A DNA stretch of 64,000 bases. It comes from Phialophora verrucosa. Lineage: Eukaryota; Ascomycota; Eurotiomycetes; Chaetothyriales; Herpotrichiellaceae. Location of the stretch: contig MSED01000006.1 of assembly GCA_002099365.1 (NCBI GenBank), positions 1,178,001-1,242,000 on the forward strand, given 5' to 3'. Below the pieces are notes generated by a model. It was not told the origin of the DNA, ran no database searches, and was given only the letters and a program-made list of their open reading frames with translations. Positions within the stretch are counted from its first letter, which is position 1; each line of letters begins with the position of its first letter. Made by a program: the position numbers and the translations under genes. Shown here piece by piece: positions 1 through 10,911 of this stretch.

Positions 1-135
1 CCCCTCTGTTCCCATGCTCTCTAAAATCAACTTAACCCCGCTCTCGAAACTCATCTTCTCTTCCTCGTCATACCCGAGTTTGGAGATTTGCTCGCCAAGC
101 AAGATCTTGTTGGAGGAAGACAAAGGGACCCGCAC

Positions 136-1608
136 TCAAGGGATTACAACAAATTCCGGTCCAGTTTCAAGCAGATCAAACATGGACCCCGAGAAACCTC
201 TTGATCTTTGCTCCCAGACGAATTCAACGACTACCGAAAGTTTCTTGAGGCAGAATGATGGGGCCTTTAGGAGCGACAAGCATGCCCAGGTCTCTTTTGC
301 AAGGTTTGGGATTTCAAGGGCAGCAAGGAAGATCGGGAGCGCTGTGTGCTGGAGTTTCTCTCCCTGGCCCGGCGGGAGCAGATAATCCTGCAACGTCGCC
401 AAAATATCGTCGGCGTAGCTTTTCGCAACTTCGTCTGCTGTCCCAATTGGATTGAAGAGACGGTGAATGACCAACACTGCCGCCGATCGGTACATGGATG
501 CCTGCGCAGTCATGGCAAGTAGTTCTTGCTTGGAAAAAGACTTTCGAAGTTCCGTGCTGTAAACCGGATACCAGGAAATGATGTTTCTTTCGGCGTCCCT
601 AATGGTTTCAGCGTACTGAGCATCTCCGGAGTGCCTCCATCTGTTGCTCGCGACGCACAAGTCATACAGGGTAGGCAGAAGGGTCGTGCACATTCCAGCC
701 ACTCGGTCTACCGCGCAAGGATCTCTAACTGAATGTCGAAAGACAGGGACCTCGCGTCGTATCAGACAATGAGCCGTATCCCAGAATATGGGCGCTATGA
801 TGATCGGGTCAAGCCCTGGGGTGCATGAAAGTGTTGGATACCATGTCTGGACCATTGACAAAGAATGACGCAATATCGTGATCGAACCAGCACATCTGGT
901 AAGCACATCAAATGCCGCCAAAGTTGGTCCAAGGCTGATAACTGCAACGGCATCTTGGAGATTGCAAACGTCGAAAGTCCTCAGTCGTCGTAGCGACAAC
1001 GCGCCCCTGCTGATATCAACTTGATCGAACGAAGTTGCTTGATGGCGGGCCCAGATGAGTGCAGTGAACATGGCCTGATAGGTGTCTCGAAGAAAGCGAG
1101 GCGAGAATTCGTAACTTTGCCGAAGCGCGGTGAGAAAGTCATTCGCGAAGCCGGGTCCCAGCATGAAGATGTCATTCGTCGCATAGAAGAAGTCGAGGCT
1201 CGAGCTTTGAAGATCATACAAGTCCTCCATGGAGACACCCATCTCCCTACTGTAGAGGACTGGGAAACTTTTCTCCTTTGGGCAGTGCCTGGAATATCTC
1301 ACGACTTCTTCTGTCGCACCGCAACGGCCGGACTCGCCCTTCTTGTGAGCCTCGTGCAAGGACGCAGATGGAGATGCATTCAAGCTGTGGCTTTCTGCGG
1401 CCACTCCGCTGTCCGAGTCCCACACGTGAACGGATCCATGTTGTCCAAATGCCGTGATTTTTGGCCTTCTTCCTGGTCGCTTTCGAGATCGTAAGTTGGT
1501 ACATGGAAGGTTGGCACGTTCACACTGGGTACAATTATGATTGTGGGGCTCGAAGGTACATCTGTCCTTTTTCCTATAACATCGATCACAAGACTTTCGA
1601 TAGGCCAT
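136..1608 (-). CDS. Zn2Cys6 fungal transcription factor
   Basis: Single-exon 490-residue protein. The N-terminus holds a Zn2Cys6 binuclear cluster with cysteines at 7, 10, 17, 26, 29 and 36 (spacing C-x2-C-x6-C-x8-C-x2-C-x6-C), followed at once by a basic stretch (RSRKRPGRRPK) typical of the linker. The rest is helical and resembles the poorly conserved middle-homology region of fungal regulators, where no sub-family is recognisable. It is expected to be a nuclear DNA-binding activator or repressor acting on CGG-type half sites. It is transcribed away from the Tri12-like MFS gene starting at 2336, with 727 bp between the two ATGs, the usual arrangement of a pathway regulator with its transporter. 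The target is inferred from position only. The ATG at 1608 is the first in frame and sits six codons before the first cysteine. Confidence 0.9.
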   Translation of the reverse strand: MAYRKSCDRCYRKKDRCTFEPHNHNCTQCERANLPCTNLRSRKRPGRRPKITAFGQHGSVHVWDSDSGVAAESHSLNASPSASLHEAHKKGESGRCGATEEVVRYSRHCPKEKSFPVLYSREMGVSMEDLYDLQSSSLDFFYATNDIFMLGPGFANDFLTALRQSYEFSPRFLRDTYQAMFTALIWARHQATSFDQVDISRGALSLRRLRTFDVCNLQDAVAVISLGPTLAAFDVLTRCAGSITILRHSLSMVQTWYPTLSCTPGLDPIIIAPIFWDTAHCLIRREVPVFRHSVRDPCAVDRVAGMCTTLLPTLYDLCVASNRWRHSGDAQYAETIRDAERNIISWYPVYSTELRKSFSKQELLAMTAQASMYRSAAVLVIHRLFNPIGTADEVAKSYADDILATLQDYLLPPGQGEKLQHTALPIFLAALEIPNLAKETWACLSLLKAPSFCLKKLSVVVEFVWEQRSRGFSGSMFDLLETGPEFVVIP

Positions 1609-2335
1609 GAATCGTCTGACGCAGGGTATCGAGAAAGATCCTTGTTGACCCTGCCCGCTGGATTATCATTGCGCTTTCACCACTTCCGGATAGATGCTCT
1701 TTGAACATGCGTTCTGCCGGCTGAGATCGAAATCGGGGCTTTGTGATCGATTACCTTCACTAGGAAATCGAACCGAAAAGCCGAACGAAGTGGACAACAC
1801 CTGCAGAGAACATACCGAGGCTCAGTCTCAATCTCGTAGCAACTAGAGGCTGGCGCTCACTCCAGACATCTGTCCCGTGGTGTTGAGAGGCTTCAAGCAT
1901 GGCAAGGAGATTGTTCACCTCAGGGCCAAGTGAATTGGCATCGTAATTCCGCCAATGGAAAGAAGGACCCCGCAGACAAGTGGTGGCAAGCATGAAGCTT
2001 GTTGAAAGCTCGTGGGGAGAGTTGGTTCCTCATTGGGAATGGCCGCTCTTCCCCAGGATTTAGTCGCATTCTGGATCCAATTAAAGATCGTGGATTCCTT
2101 CTCAGCGCAATGGCAGCACCTCTCCCCTCCGCAATTCTGGGAGGCCAGAACGTGGCCAACATGGTGAACTCCCTCGAACTATCTCCAAGGTTACACAGCC
2201 CAAGTCTTATGGCGCTGATGCATAAAGTTGACCTCAGGTCACTCTCCGTCGTCACTTCGTTCTCAGCCCAGTGTCTTCCACCAAATCTTTTCACCCGAGT
2301 CTACTGCGTTGGGCCTCTTGTCACCCAAATTCACG
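1609..2335. promoter_or_regulatory. Divergent intergenic region between regulator and MFS gene
   Basis: This 727 bp stretch separates the start codons of two divergent genes and must hold both promoters. I see no convincing coding sequence; short open frames on both strands lack any recognisable motif. No clear TATA box was found. Confidence 0.5.
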
Positions 2336-4273
2336 ATGGAGGACAATAAGATCCCTCTCCCTCTTGAGAGCGAAGCCAAAGAGTCGTCTACTCCATCGGA
2401 AAAAGAATCTGGCGCCCATGTCGAACAGGTCAGAAGTTTCGAAAGGGTTGAAGGCCACCCTAACTACTACGAAAAAGATGGCTTGCGTACATATGGTGAT
2501 GATCAAGATCATGACCACGAACCTCCAGTAATTGGGCGACCTCTTCGTCTGGGGACATGTGCTGATATCTGTCGCAGTGGACAACGAAGAGAATCATGAG
2601 CCTGGTCGCCATGGCTTTCCTCTGGACCGGCTCTCAGATACCAGCATACCTTCTTGGTGGCATAGCCCCTCTGATTTATTCTGAGATTGGAGGCTACGAC
2701 CGATGGGTCTGGTTCGTGTTGGCATACCTCCTGTCCCTCGCCTCCATCTGCCCGTTTGTGGGCTCCTTATCCGACCTGATCGGCAGGAGATACGTCGCGC
2801 TCTTAGGATCAGGACTCCTCATCGTTGCGATGATCGTTGCTGGCACGGCACACAATATGAACCAGTTTATCGGTACGATACTATCCCTATCCTGGTTCCA
2901 CCACTGACATATAGTGACAGCTGGAATGGGGATATCTGGTGTTGGAGCAGGAATTTGCGAACTGACGTGCCTTGCCGGCACTTCCGAACTTGCACCAACG
3001 CGTAAGCGTGGCCTCTATGTTGCAGCCTTGGTCCTTACAATCATACCATTCTGTCCATCGGCTCTATATGCCTGGCTCATCGCCGGGTACTCGACTTGGA
3101 GATGGTGTGCATTCATCTCGGGCGTGTGGGCCTTGATCGGAGCCGTTGGCGTCCTTCTATTCTACTTCCCTCCTCCACGGCCGAATTCCAGAGGCTTAAG
3201 CAGGAAACAGATTATCGACGAAATCGACTTCTTTGGCGGCTTCCTCAGTATCACCGGGATGATCATCTTCCTAGCCGGTCTCCAATGGGGAGGCTATCAA
3301 TATACATGGGAGTCCGCCCATGTTCTCGTTCCGCTAATCCTTGGATTCTTTTTGCTCTTTGTAGCCTTCCCGATCTGGGAGATCAAATACGCCAAATTTC
3401 CGATGTTTCCATCCCGAATGAAGAAAGACGCAAAGGTTCTTTCTTTGACGCTGGTGATTACCGCGATCTCAGGGGCCAACTTTTTCTCAATCTTGATGTT
3501 TTGGCCAACTCAGGCCTTTAATGTGTATGGTCACGACCCTGTCGGTATGAGAGCTCTGTATGTTCCCTTTCGACAAGCTACATCGCTAACTCCTAGTAGG
3601 TGTCGGGATTAGAACTCTCCCTATCGGATTCGCTATCCTCGGTGGCTGCTGCATTATCCTGGTCCTCCTATCGCTGTTCCGAGGGCACATTCGCGAACTC
3701 CTCATGGCGTCTTCCATTCTGATGACAGCAGGCTGTGGCGCACTTGCAGCTGCAGATCTGCACAACATCCATGCAGTTTACGGCATTCTTGTCGTCGCGG
3801 GCCTTGGAATTGGAGGGATCGTTGTCCCTGCCTCCATCATCACGACCATCATTTGCCCGGACGATATCATCGCCACTGTTACGGCTCTGACACTCTCCAT
3901 CCGTGTCATCGGCGGTTGCATAGGGTATACGACATATTACAACGTCTTTGTGAACAAATTCAAGGTCAAGGTCGTTAGCTATGTCGGAGGGGTCATGGTT
4001 GGCCAGCTCGGAATCACCAACGAAACGTACATTGTGGACGCAATTACAATCACCGGGCTGTCCCTCGTGGACCAGCTCAAGCTGATCCCTGGCATTGCTG
4101 GGAACGAAACAGCGTACCAGATGGTCCTCACCGCCGGCCAAATGGCTTATGCCGAGAGTTACCGTTGGGTGTACCTGGTTTCAATCGCTTTCGGGGGAGT
4201 GTCGATCGTCTGCTCTGCGTTCTTGGGCAACATTGAAAAATATATGGATGATCATGTCGCTGTTGTTATCTAG
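2336..4273 (+). CDS. Tri12-like MFS transporter, four exons
   Basis: Exons 2336-2527, 2578-2872, 2921-3544 and 3600-4273 join to a 594-residue protein; the introns are 48-55 nt with GT...AG ends. After a charged cytosolic N-terminus of about 65 residues the protein has the many membrane helices of the Major Facilitator Superfamily. It carries the inter-helix loop motif GSLSDLIGRRYVA, and in the second half VLMFWPTQAFNVYGHDP, both characteristic of fungal Tri12/siderophore-type (DHA2) drug:proton antiporters. It should sit in the plasma or vacuolar membrane and export a small molecule by proton antiport. The substrate cannot be read from the sequence. The start is the ATG giving MEDNKIPLPLE; the first exon ends at EPP and continues as WTTKR. 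The divergent Zn2Cys6 gene is a plausible regulator. Confidence 0.92.
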
Positions 4274-5419
4274 CCGAGACGAAACGTGCGGTTCACAGGA
4301 GAGGAGGACAGTGCCTCTCTTGTACTACACGAAACGTTTCCACAAGGAAATCCGGCTTATTTAACTTCATTGTATGTTCGTTACATAGCTATGTAACAAA
4401 GCTTTCATGGTCAGACATGCCTATCGGGTTGTCAACAACGGCTAAGCAGTCAGTCAGCGGTAGTAGTACCTGATTCCAAGATAATCTTTTATTTACGAGA
4501 AGAAATCCGTCAGAATCCCGACACCGACAGACAAGAAGCACGAGGAGAGGCAGTGCGGATAGCGACAACCTCTCCCATATCTTCCTGCGTATGCAACCTG
4601 CAAACCGATCCTCGAGATTTGCATATATTACCCCCAGTCGAACTCTGTTCAGAAGAGCATTTCAAGTCTCCAACAACATGCCATCTCCTGTAAACCTTCC
4701 GGCCAGGCAGATGCCAACTATTGATGTGGCTCTGCGCGCCTTGCTCCATCCTAGGTCGTAAGGGTTCGCTGTTACTGTGGAAGGATTCATGAAGCAGGAA
4801 AGCTTCCAACGATCCAGGCCCAGCCAGGTAATGTCACCATAAAAGTGTTCAGTTTTTTTCGAGACCGTTACAGGTTCAGGAAGAGCTGGTTGGTAAGGAT
4901 GGAAAAAGTAGGCAAAGACGGAAAGGAGAGTTTGTAAGCCTGGTGATATCGGGACGAGATGAGCGGCAGGACCGGGAGGGCTGCAGGAGGACATGAAGGC
5001 TAGATATCAGCGGGAAGGGAAAGGCCAGGTAGCGCAGTATCATTGGATCGGAAGACCGAGGAGGCGGAGGTAATAGCTGGCAGTGAGGAGTTGAGAGTAA
5101 CAGCCGGAGGAGTCGTGCATGTTAAATAGGCGCCTGGGAAGTCATTAGCCGCGTCTTGCGCCTCTCGGGTTCACCGAAATCAACACCAAGGGACTCAATA
5201 CTCAGGGACTCAATACTAAGGGACTCAATACTAAGGGACTCAATATTAAGGGACCGCGTACCTGTAAATGCGGATTCCTGGGGAGCGTCTCACTGATCTT
5301 TGAGCCTGTAGAAACCCGCATCACATGCAAATACTCTCCCCGACGCGGCCGTGATATGGTACTGCAATCTGGCAGCAGTTCTGCATCCTACATCTTGCGC
5401 AGACTCGATCCTGGACCGA
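4274..5419. other. Intergenic region, mostly unremarkable
   Basis: This is 1.1 kb between the MFS 3' end and the convergent methyltransferase-like gene. Short open frames on the minus strand (4510-4994) show no family features. The only structure is the 15-bp tandem repeat near 5191, listed separately. Confidence 0.5.
5191..5254. repeat. 15-bp tandem repeat, four copies
   Basis: Four head-to-tail copies of GGACTCAATACTAAG with single-base variants (CTCAG in copy 1, ATTAAG in copy 4), followed by a partial GGAC. It lies between two convergent genes, about 165 bp beyond the stop codon of the methyltransferase-like gene. Confidence 0.9.
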
Positions 5420-6241
5420 CTACGTGGCTTCTTCTTCGCCAGGATTCTCCCCTCTGACCACCCACAAGGGATCCGTCATGAACGAGCCCGGGACCAAAGT
5501 CTGGATCTCAATGTTTCGCCAGCCCGACCACCACAAATAGTCGCCCACCATGGTGAGTCTGTCCTCCTCATCGACCTGCAGCCACCTGCCGACCACCTTT
5601 GTAGGGAAACAGCGGTTCGACACGACGAGATGCACCTTCCCGCCGTCCTTGGTCTGTCGTCGCAGGCTCTTCAGCACCTCCACCGGCCTAGTTAAATAGT
5701 CAATCGAGACCACACACGTTGACGCGTCGAGCTTCTGCTCTGGCACCCCTTGCCCTGTCGATGGCCTCGGCCCCGGCACCCGCACGTCCGGGTCGGCGTT
5801 GAGATCTTGCACGGACCAATGCTTGAGCACCTTGTTCCTGCTTAGTTCGAGCGCGTTCATCCCCGTCCCGACCACCTCCAGTTCCCCCGACGCGGCCGCC
5901 TCTGCTATCTCGGCCGGGTAATGCGAGATCCAGCTGGAGCAGAAGTCCAAGATGCGCCCCTTCCGGGGGAGGACCTGGTCATAGTACCTTCGTACGCTGT
6001 TGAGGGCGTTGTCGTCAATGTGCGTCACGAAGCGTGGGGCCGAATAGAAGGCCGTGTCGTTGCCCGGGTCCGTGGGCGTCAGATCTGTCTCTGTGTATGG
6101 GAACGGCCCGTCTGGGCTCCGGGGCGTATATCTCCTTGGGGCCAGCGGGGTTGAATCCATCTTCCTCGTGCCTGCGAAGACTCCGGTGAGGAAGGAAAGC
6201 GACCTGAAGGATGCGCGTGCGCCTGTCAGGACACGAGACAT
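5420..6241 (-). CDS. SAM-dependent methyltransferase-like protein
   Basis: Single-exon, 273 residues from the first true ATG at 6241; the open frame extends further upstream only through a TTG codon. The middle resembles a Class I SAM-dependent methyltransferase of the type-11 kind. There is a motif I-like strand (GRILDFCSSWISHYP, where the usual glycine-rich turn is replaced by CSSWIS), an acidic motif II region (LEVVGTGMNALEL), and a motif IV/V region (DASTCVVSIDYLTRPVEVLKSLRR) followed by GGKVHLVVSN. The residues before MDSTPLAPRR are basic and serine-rich and could be a mitochondrial presequence; the alternative start is that internal Met. No substrate can be assigned. The degenerate motif I leaves catalytic competence uncertain. 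Confidence 0.75.
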   Translation of the reverse strand: MSRVLTGARASFRSLSFLTGVFAGTRKMDSTPLAPRRYTPRSPDGPFPYTETDLTPTDPGNDTAFYSAPRFVTHIDDNALNSVRRYYDQVLPRKGRILDFCSSWISHYPAEIAEAAASGELEVVGTGMNALELSRNKVLKHWSVQDLNADPDVRVPGPRPSTGQGVPEQKLDASTCVVSIDYLTRPVEVLKSLRRQTKDGGKVHLVVSNRCFPTKVVGRWLQVDEEDRLTMVGDYLWWSGWRNIEIQTLVPGSFMTDPLWVVRGENPGEEEAT

Positions 6242-6760
6242 TGGATTGTTTGCTAAAGACAGACAGACCTGTGACAAGGTGGACCTTGCCTCTCTACATT
6301 TGTCGTGGACGAAGGAACTCGTCTACACACCCAAGGTATACATCGTGGAGGTACAGTACAAGATGGATGACGTTGACGATATCGTTCGACGCCAATCTAC
6401 ATGTGGAAGATGGTTTGAGTGGGAAATCTCCGGGTAGGGTAGAGTACCCATCTCGCTCGACGACGAGGCTATCCTCCCCTATGAACGAGCTGTCTCTGCC
6501 GAACAGCGATTCTACGAGTGTCAGTCAAGTGTAAGGATTGGGTGGCCGCGATGGCGCAGGACAGGATAAGTAGCTAGGCATGGCGAAATAGGTCATATTT
6601 CAAAAGTGTAACATCTACATGCGAGCGCCAGGCATGTCGGTCATGTTCAGGGGATTCGCTTTTCTTCTCCAAGTCCCAGCTCAAGGCCGGAGGCATGATG
6701 AAAAAAAGATTGAACGATACCAGCAGTATCTAATGATGCAGCAGTTCTATTTGTTTGTGG

Positions 6761-6940
6761 ATAATGATGTTGAGCAGCAGGAGGGCGTCGGCAGCTTAAT
6801 GATATGTGAGTATTGATATTGAGGAGGTTTAGAGTAGCAGCAGGAGGATGTCGGCGGCATAAGGATGTGTATAATGATAGTGAGGAGGCATTGAGCAGCA
6901 GGAGGTCGTCGGCAGCAAGAGCGTGTAACAATGTTTGAGG
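6761..6940. repeat. Imperfect tandem triplication, unit about 60 bp
   Basis: Three consecutive units (6761-6824, 6825-6885, 6886-6940) share the pattern TGAGCAGCAGGAGG, then (G/A)xxGTCGGC(A/G)GC, then an AATGAT- or GTGTAA-rich segment ending in GAGG. Divergence between units is considerable, so this is an old minisatellite-like expansion. Confidence 0.7.
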
Positions 6941-7409
6941 TGTAGGACGGCGTCTTAGGTATGGAGCGCTGAGAGCCGATAAAGATATTCGCCCGGGTGG
7001 TAATGATGCGGTTCTTGGTCTTTGAGGTAATGATACCCGCCTGATGTATTGATAGTGGTATTGAGATCTAGACCTCAGAGGTTCCCGGTGATAATAATGA
7101 GGTTGGTAATGATGACGGCTTGGAGGTCACCCGTCGTATACCGGGTGGCATAGGGATGGCAGTTGTAAAGTGATAATAATGATAACGATAAGGATGTGGG
7201 TGTTGTAGGTGGTCTTGCGCCCGGTAGCGCACCAACTCCAGTGCTAAACACCCTAAGCTGTTTGCTTCGAGGCGGTCCGTCCCCACGCCTAAAAGCCCCT
7301 GTTGTTTAACGCCCAAGACTCCGATCGCCGCACTCCCAAACGCCAACATGCTGGAACAACAAGAGCGCCGTGCCTTTGGCGCCCCTCAAACACAAATGGT
7401 GCAGTCATA

Positions 7410-7745
7410 CTTGCTGTTGGGCCCTCAAGGACACCTCAGGCTGTTTGTACCTGGGCACCTGTGTTGAAGCTTACCAGCGAAGAAGTGGACTGACCATACC
7501 TCATGATGTGAGGATTTTTCTCCCTCTTTTCTTTTCTCTTTTCTGGCCATTTGGCATCTTTTATTTTTATTTTTTGGAGACATTGTCTCATCTTCTCTTT
7601 TTTGCTTTTCTGGGGAATGCAATTAAAGCACCAGGAACGAAACCATGCTTGCCGTTGGGCCCGCAAGGACACCACGAGCCGTTCGAAATGACACTACTAG
7701 CACTCGGGCACCTGTATTGAAGCTTGCCGACGAAGCAGAGGGTTT
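7410..7745. repeat. Imperfect direct duplication of a segment of about 90 bp
   Basis: Copy A (about 7410-7490) and copy B (about 7640-7745) both contain CTTGC(T/C)GTTGGGCCC(T/G)CAAGGACACC, then a spacer, then GGGCACCTGT(G/A)TTGAAGCTT(A/G)CC followed by GCGAAGAAG or GACGAAGCAG. A T-rich stretch of about 150 bp lies between the copies. No coding function is clear in either copy. Confidence 0.7.
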
Positions 7746-7777
7746 GTTCTGGTGTAAGGTGAGAGGGGGGACGACCT

Positions 7778-8083
7778 CTACCAGACAATGGTGGAGTTGC
7801 CGTGCAACATGAGCAGGTTTGTTCGCCGCTCGCAGGCCTTGTAGAACTGGGGGGCGTCTGGCTTAGGCAGATTGTCCTCCCAAGACACGTACTTGCGTGC
7901 CTTTATTGCCCGCATCTTGCGGCAGAAGCTGTTGATCGGCTCCCGGAGAATTGGCTCCGGGGCCACCGCTGCCTCTGGCTTGGGCGCTGGCAGGTTGGTT
8001 GACTGCCGCCAGGAGAACACCCTCGCCAACCGGGCAAAAGCCTGCTTGACGCTGGAGGCGAACTTGGACATAACGGAACCCAT
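7778..8083 (-). CDS. Putative small basic protein, unrecognised
   Basis: Open frame of 101 residues starting MGSVMSKFASSVKQAF; no family is recognised. The N-terminus MGSxxSK is compatible with an N-myristoylation signal, and the first 25 residues can form a basic amphipathic helix. Upstream on the same strand lie two good intron candidates (8101-8160 and 8207-8258, each with a GTAAGT donor, a CTGAC or CTAAC branch-like site and a TAG acceptor), which suggests a spliced transcript whose main frame could be this one. An in-frame TAA lies just 5' of the ATG, so the upstream exons would be untranslated leader. Without homology or RNA support this may equally be non-coding. Confidence 0.35.
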   Translation of the reverse strand: MGSVMSKFASSVKQAFARLARVFSWRQSTNLPAPKPEAAVAPEPILREPINSFCRKMRAIKARKYVSWEDNLPKPDAPQFYKACERRTNLLMLHGNSTIVW

Positions 8084-8100
8084 TGTGTCTTATTGTGATA

Positions 8101-8258
8101 CTAGAATTTCGTGTCAGTATCAAGGTCATTGCTTATTGGAAATGGAAAGTGCTAACTTACAAGGAAAGTCGTTATTGCTGCTGTTATTGTTGCTACCGTC
8201 GCTGCTCTAGGGTACGTGTTAGCTTATTTGTGACTGACAACGGCCGCTCGTAACTTAC
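8101..8258 (-). other. Two putative introns in a transcript leader
   Basis: Read on the minus strand, 8258-8207 and 8160-8101 each begin GTAAGTTA and end CTAG, with GCTAACAC and CTGACAC shortly before the acceptors, as expected for fungal introns. The 46-nt piece between them would be a small exon. The first donor directly follows the hexanucleotide repeat tract, placing the repeat in an exon. Confidence 0.45.
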
Positions 8259-8267
8259 GAATGCTGC

Positions 8268-8418
<151 letters not shown>

Positions 8419-9804
8419 ACTGCTGGTGATGCTGCTCTGGAGTACGCCATTAGCATTCTCTTCGCTGGCGTCTGGGAGTACGCCGCTCACAGTATGTGTG
8501 GTTTGTGTGGTATGGAGGGAAGAGAAGAGGAAGAGAAAAAAGTGCGAGAAGAGCAGGTTTGTGGCCGGCCAAGCAGTGGCCAAGAACCCTACCTCTAGTG
8601 ATGAAGAGGCTGGGAGTCACCAGAGCGATCAGCATGATTCTCGTGCTGGATGTGCTCACATGTTGAGGCTGGATTGTATTGCGGTTGGCGGACCAGACGC
8701 TGCCAGAGCCAGTCCCTCCAATTCTGCAGCACAAGGATCCACCACCAGTGTTCACGCGTTTCCGAATCAGCACGCGACTCACGAATTGCCAGAAGGAGGA
8801 TTGGCGGACTGCAGTGCACTCGACATCTGTGCCATTGATTTTCGAGTTCACTTATCCACATTTGAATTTGTCAACGGTTAGATCTTTGTAAGTCGTCGCC
8901 AAGAGAGTGTCGACTCAGCCAGATTGTCCCTATCGCATTTTTCGTCACGTTGGATCCTACCTAAGGGTGTTCTGGACGACCCGAGTACAGGTGGACGTTG
9001 GGCAGAACTCTACGGCGACCAGGACAGCCATTTCTGTAGACGATAGCTCACCTTGACTTGGACCGCGCCTTCAGTCAAAGTTGCGATAATTCTCCACGAG
9101 GCTGCCAGCTTTTCGCAAAAGGCGATATTGATAGCATGCATACCTAGAGAGCCCAATGACTGTTGTTAAGTGGAGTTCGGAAGCCGTTTCCAAACCTTGA
9201 GAGACAAAGGAGACGAAGTTTATTTCGACAGATCGGGATGGCAAGCCAGAAGCGATATCCTTTCGAGAGGCCAGGTTCAAGGGCAACGTGGTTGTGCGAC
9301 ATCCTATTGCATCGAGAGACTGAAACAACCGGCTCAGATAATTGAGAGCACTTATATCGCCTACCTACTTTCGGGATGTACCTGGTTTGACTTATTTGAG
9401 GTCGCCGATTGATTTCAAGGTCAAAAGCGGCTACGGATGACCGTAGAGGCAGTAGAGCAGCGCTCGCGGCACGAGCCCATCCCTTCGTCGGAAGAGATAA
9501 CCGTTGCGCGGATCACAGATGCGATGTACATCCCTCTTGGCCTCATCTGAATCCCAAGACTGCGTCACGCCCTGCTAAAACGGAGTGTCTGCCCGCGACC
9601 AATAGAATGGTTCGACCTGTAGTGAAGATGGCCCTGCTGCGAGCGAGAGATGATGCGACTTATGATCGTGATAATTCCTCATATTCCACTTCTTGAGTCT
9701 ACGGTCGAGGAATACAGAAAAGTCTCCCGACAATTAACATTCACCCAAGACAAGACTCTCCAGGGCCAGCTACCTCTCTGTTACTCTAGCATTTTTGAGA
9801 CATC
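8419..9804. other. Intergenic region without a recognised gene
   Basis: This 1.4 kb between the microsatellite and the SDR gene contains only short open frames on both strands (for example 8450-8851 minus and 9409-9696 plus), none with recognisable motifs or a convincing splice pattern. The final few hundred bases must hold the SDR promoter. Confidence 0.45.
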
Positions 9805-10911
9805 ATGGTGTTGCAAGGCCAGTCAAGGATAGTCATAAGCGGTGCTGGACAAGGTGAACCAAGTTGACTTCGCCTCCTTGTTCGGAAAGTCTGACCTCTC
9901 TCTCAGGTATCGGACGAGCTCTCGCCCGTCACTTCGCATCGGGTGGCCATAAGATCTTTATCCTCGATGTCGACGAAGACAATATCCGACACACCGCCGA
10001 GGTTCATCTGAAGGAGCACGCCGATCGCATTGGCTGGTCAGCCTGCAATCTGCGCGACGTCGAGCAGATCCGCTCAACCATCCAGAAGGCCGTCAAGTTC
10101 CTAGACAACCGCATCGACTACCTCATCAACAATGCAGGCATTTCTCACCCATGTATGTTATCCCTCCCCTCTCGGAACTTGTGACCGTAACGTTGGGTGT
10201 CTGCCCATTTGGGGATGCTGTCCCACCCTGCGCCTTCTTTGTCGTCATCATTGCCACAGATTAAGGTTGTACCGTGACAGGTTTAACCGGTATGTAGATT
10301 GGCCCGACGGCAAGACGATGGAAGACCCGTCAGTCTTAGACAAGTGGAATGCCTACGTGGAAACCAATCTCACCGGTCCGTTCGTCATGTCGCAGGCTTG
10401 CCTTCCCTATATGAAAGTCAAGAAGCAGGAGGACAAGCAGAAGCTTCCCGATTCGAACATTGGCACGGCTGGACCATGCATCATCCATATGAGCAGCTTC
10501 CGTGCCATGATCTCGGATCCAAACCAGGAGGGTTACGCTTCGACCAAAGGTATGTTCGGCGATGGTCGCCTTGCGCAAGGAGAATGACTAGAGAGCAAAT
10601 GACTGACCGAGTCGATAGCTGCTCTGACGGGTCTCACACAGAGCATGGCAGTTTCGCTCCAGAGCTTCGGTGTTCGTGTCAACATGGTCTCGCCAGGTCG
10701 TATCAAAGTCAAGCACGAGCATCAATCCGCAGACAAGAGCGGGGAGGAATGGGAAGCCGAAGAAGATGACATCGAGACTCATCCTACCAATCGAGCGGGA
10801 TTGCCAGAGGACATTACTGAAGCTTGTGAGTATCTGATGGGCGCAGGCTTTGTCACTGGCCAGAATCTTGTCGTCGATGGTGGCGTCAGTAAGGTCAAGG
10901 GAAAGGCTTAG
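9805..10911 (+). CDS. Short-chain dehydrogenase/reductase, four exons
   Basis: Exons 9805-9853, 9907-10152, 10298-10549 and 10619-10911 give 279 residues, the normal length for a classical SDR. The cofactor motif GAGQGIGRAL is formed across the first splice junction (about residues 13-22), followed by an acidic residue after the second strand (ILDVDED), which favours NAD(H) over NADP(H). Further on are LINNAGIS, the active-site serine region (IIHMSSF), the catalytic YASTK split by intron 3, and VSPGRI. It should be a cytosolic oxidoreductase acting on an alcohol or ketone; the substrate is unknown. An insertion of about 20 lysine- and glutamine-rich residues (KVKKQEDKQK) precedes the serine strand. 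The next gene in the same direction is a questin-oxidase-like enzyme. Confidence 0.93.

Larger units (their letters stand above)
6242..7777. other. Gene-poor low-complexity region
   Basis: This 1.5 kb holds no recognisable gene. It is rich in AATGAT/GAGGAGG-like low-complexity sequence and contains an imperfect 60-bp triplication (6761-6940) and an imperfect duplication (about 7410-7490 and 7640-7745), listed separately. Open frames here are short and composition-driven. Confidence 0.5.
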
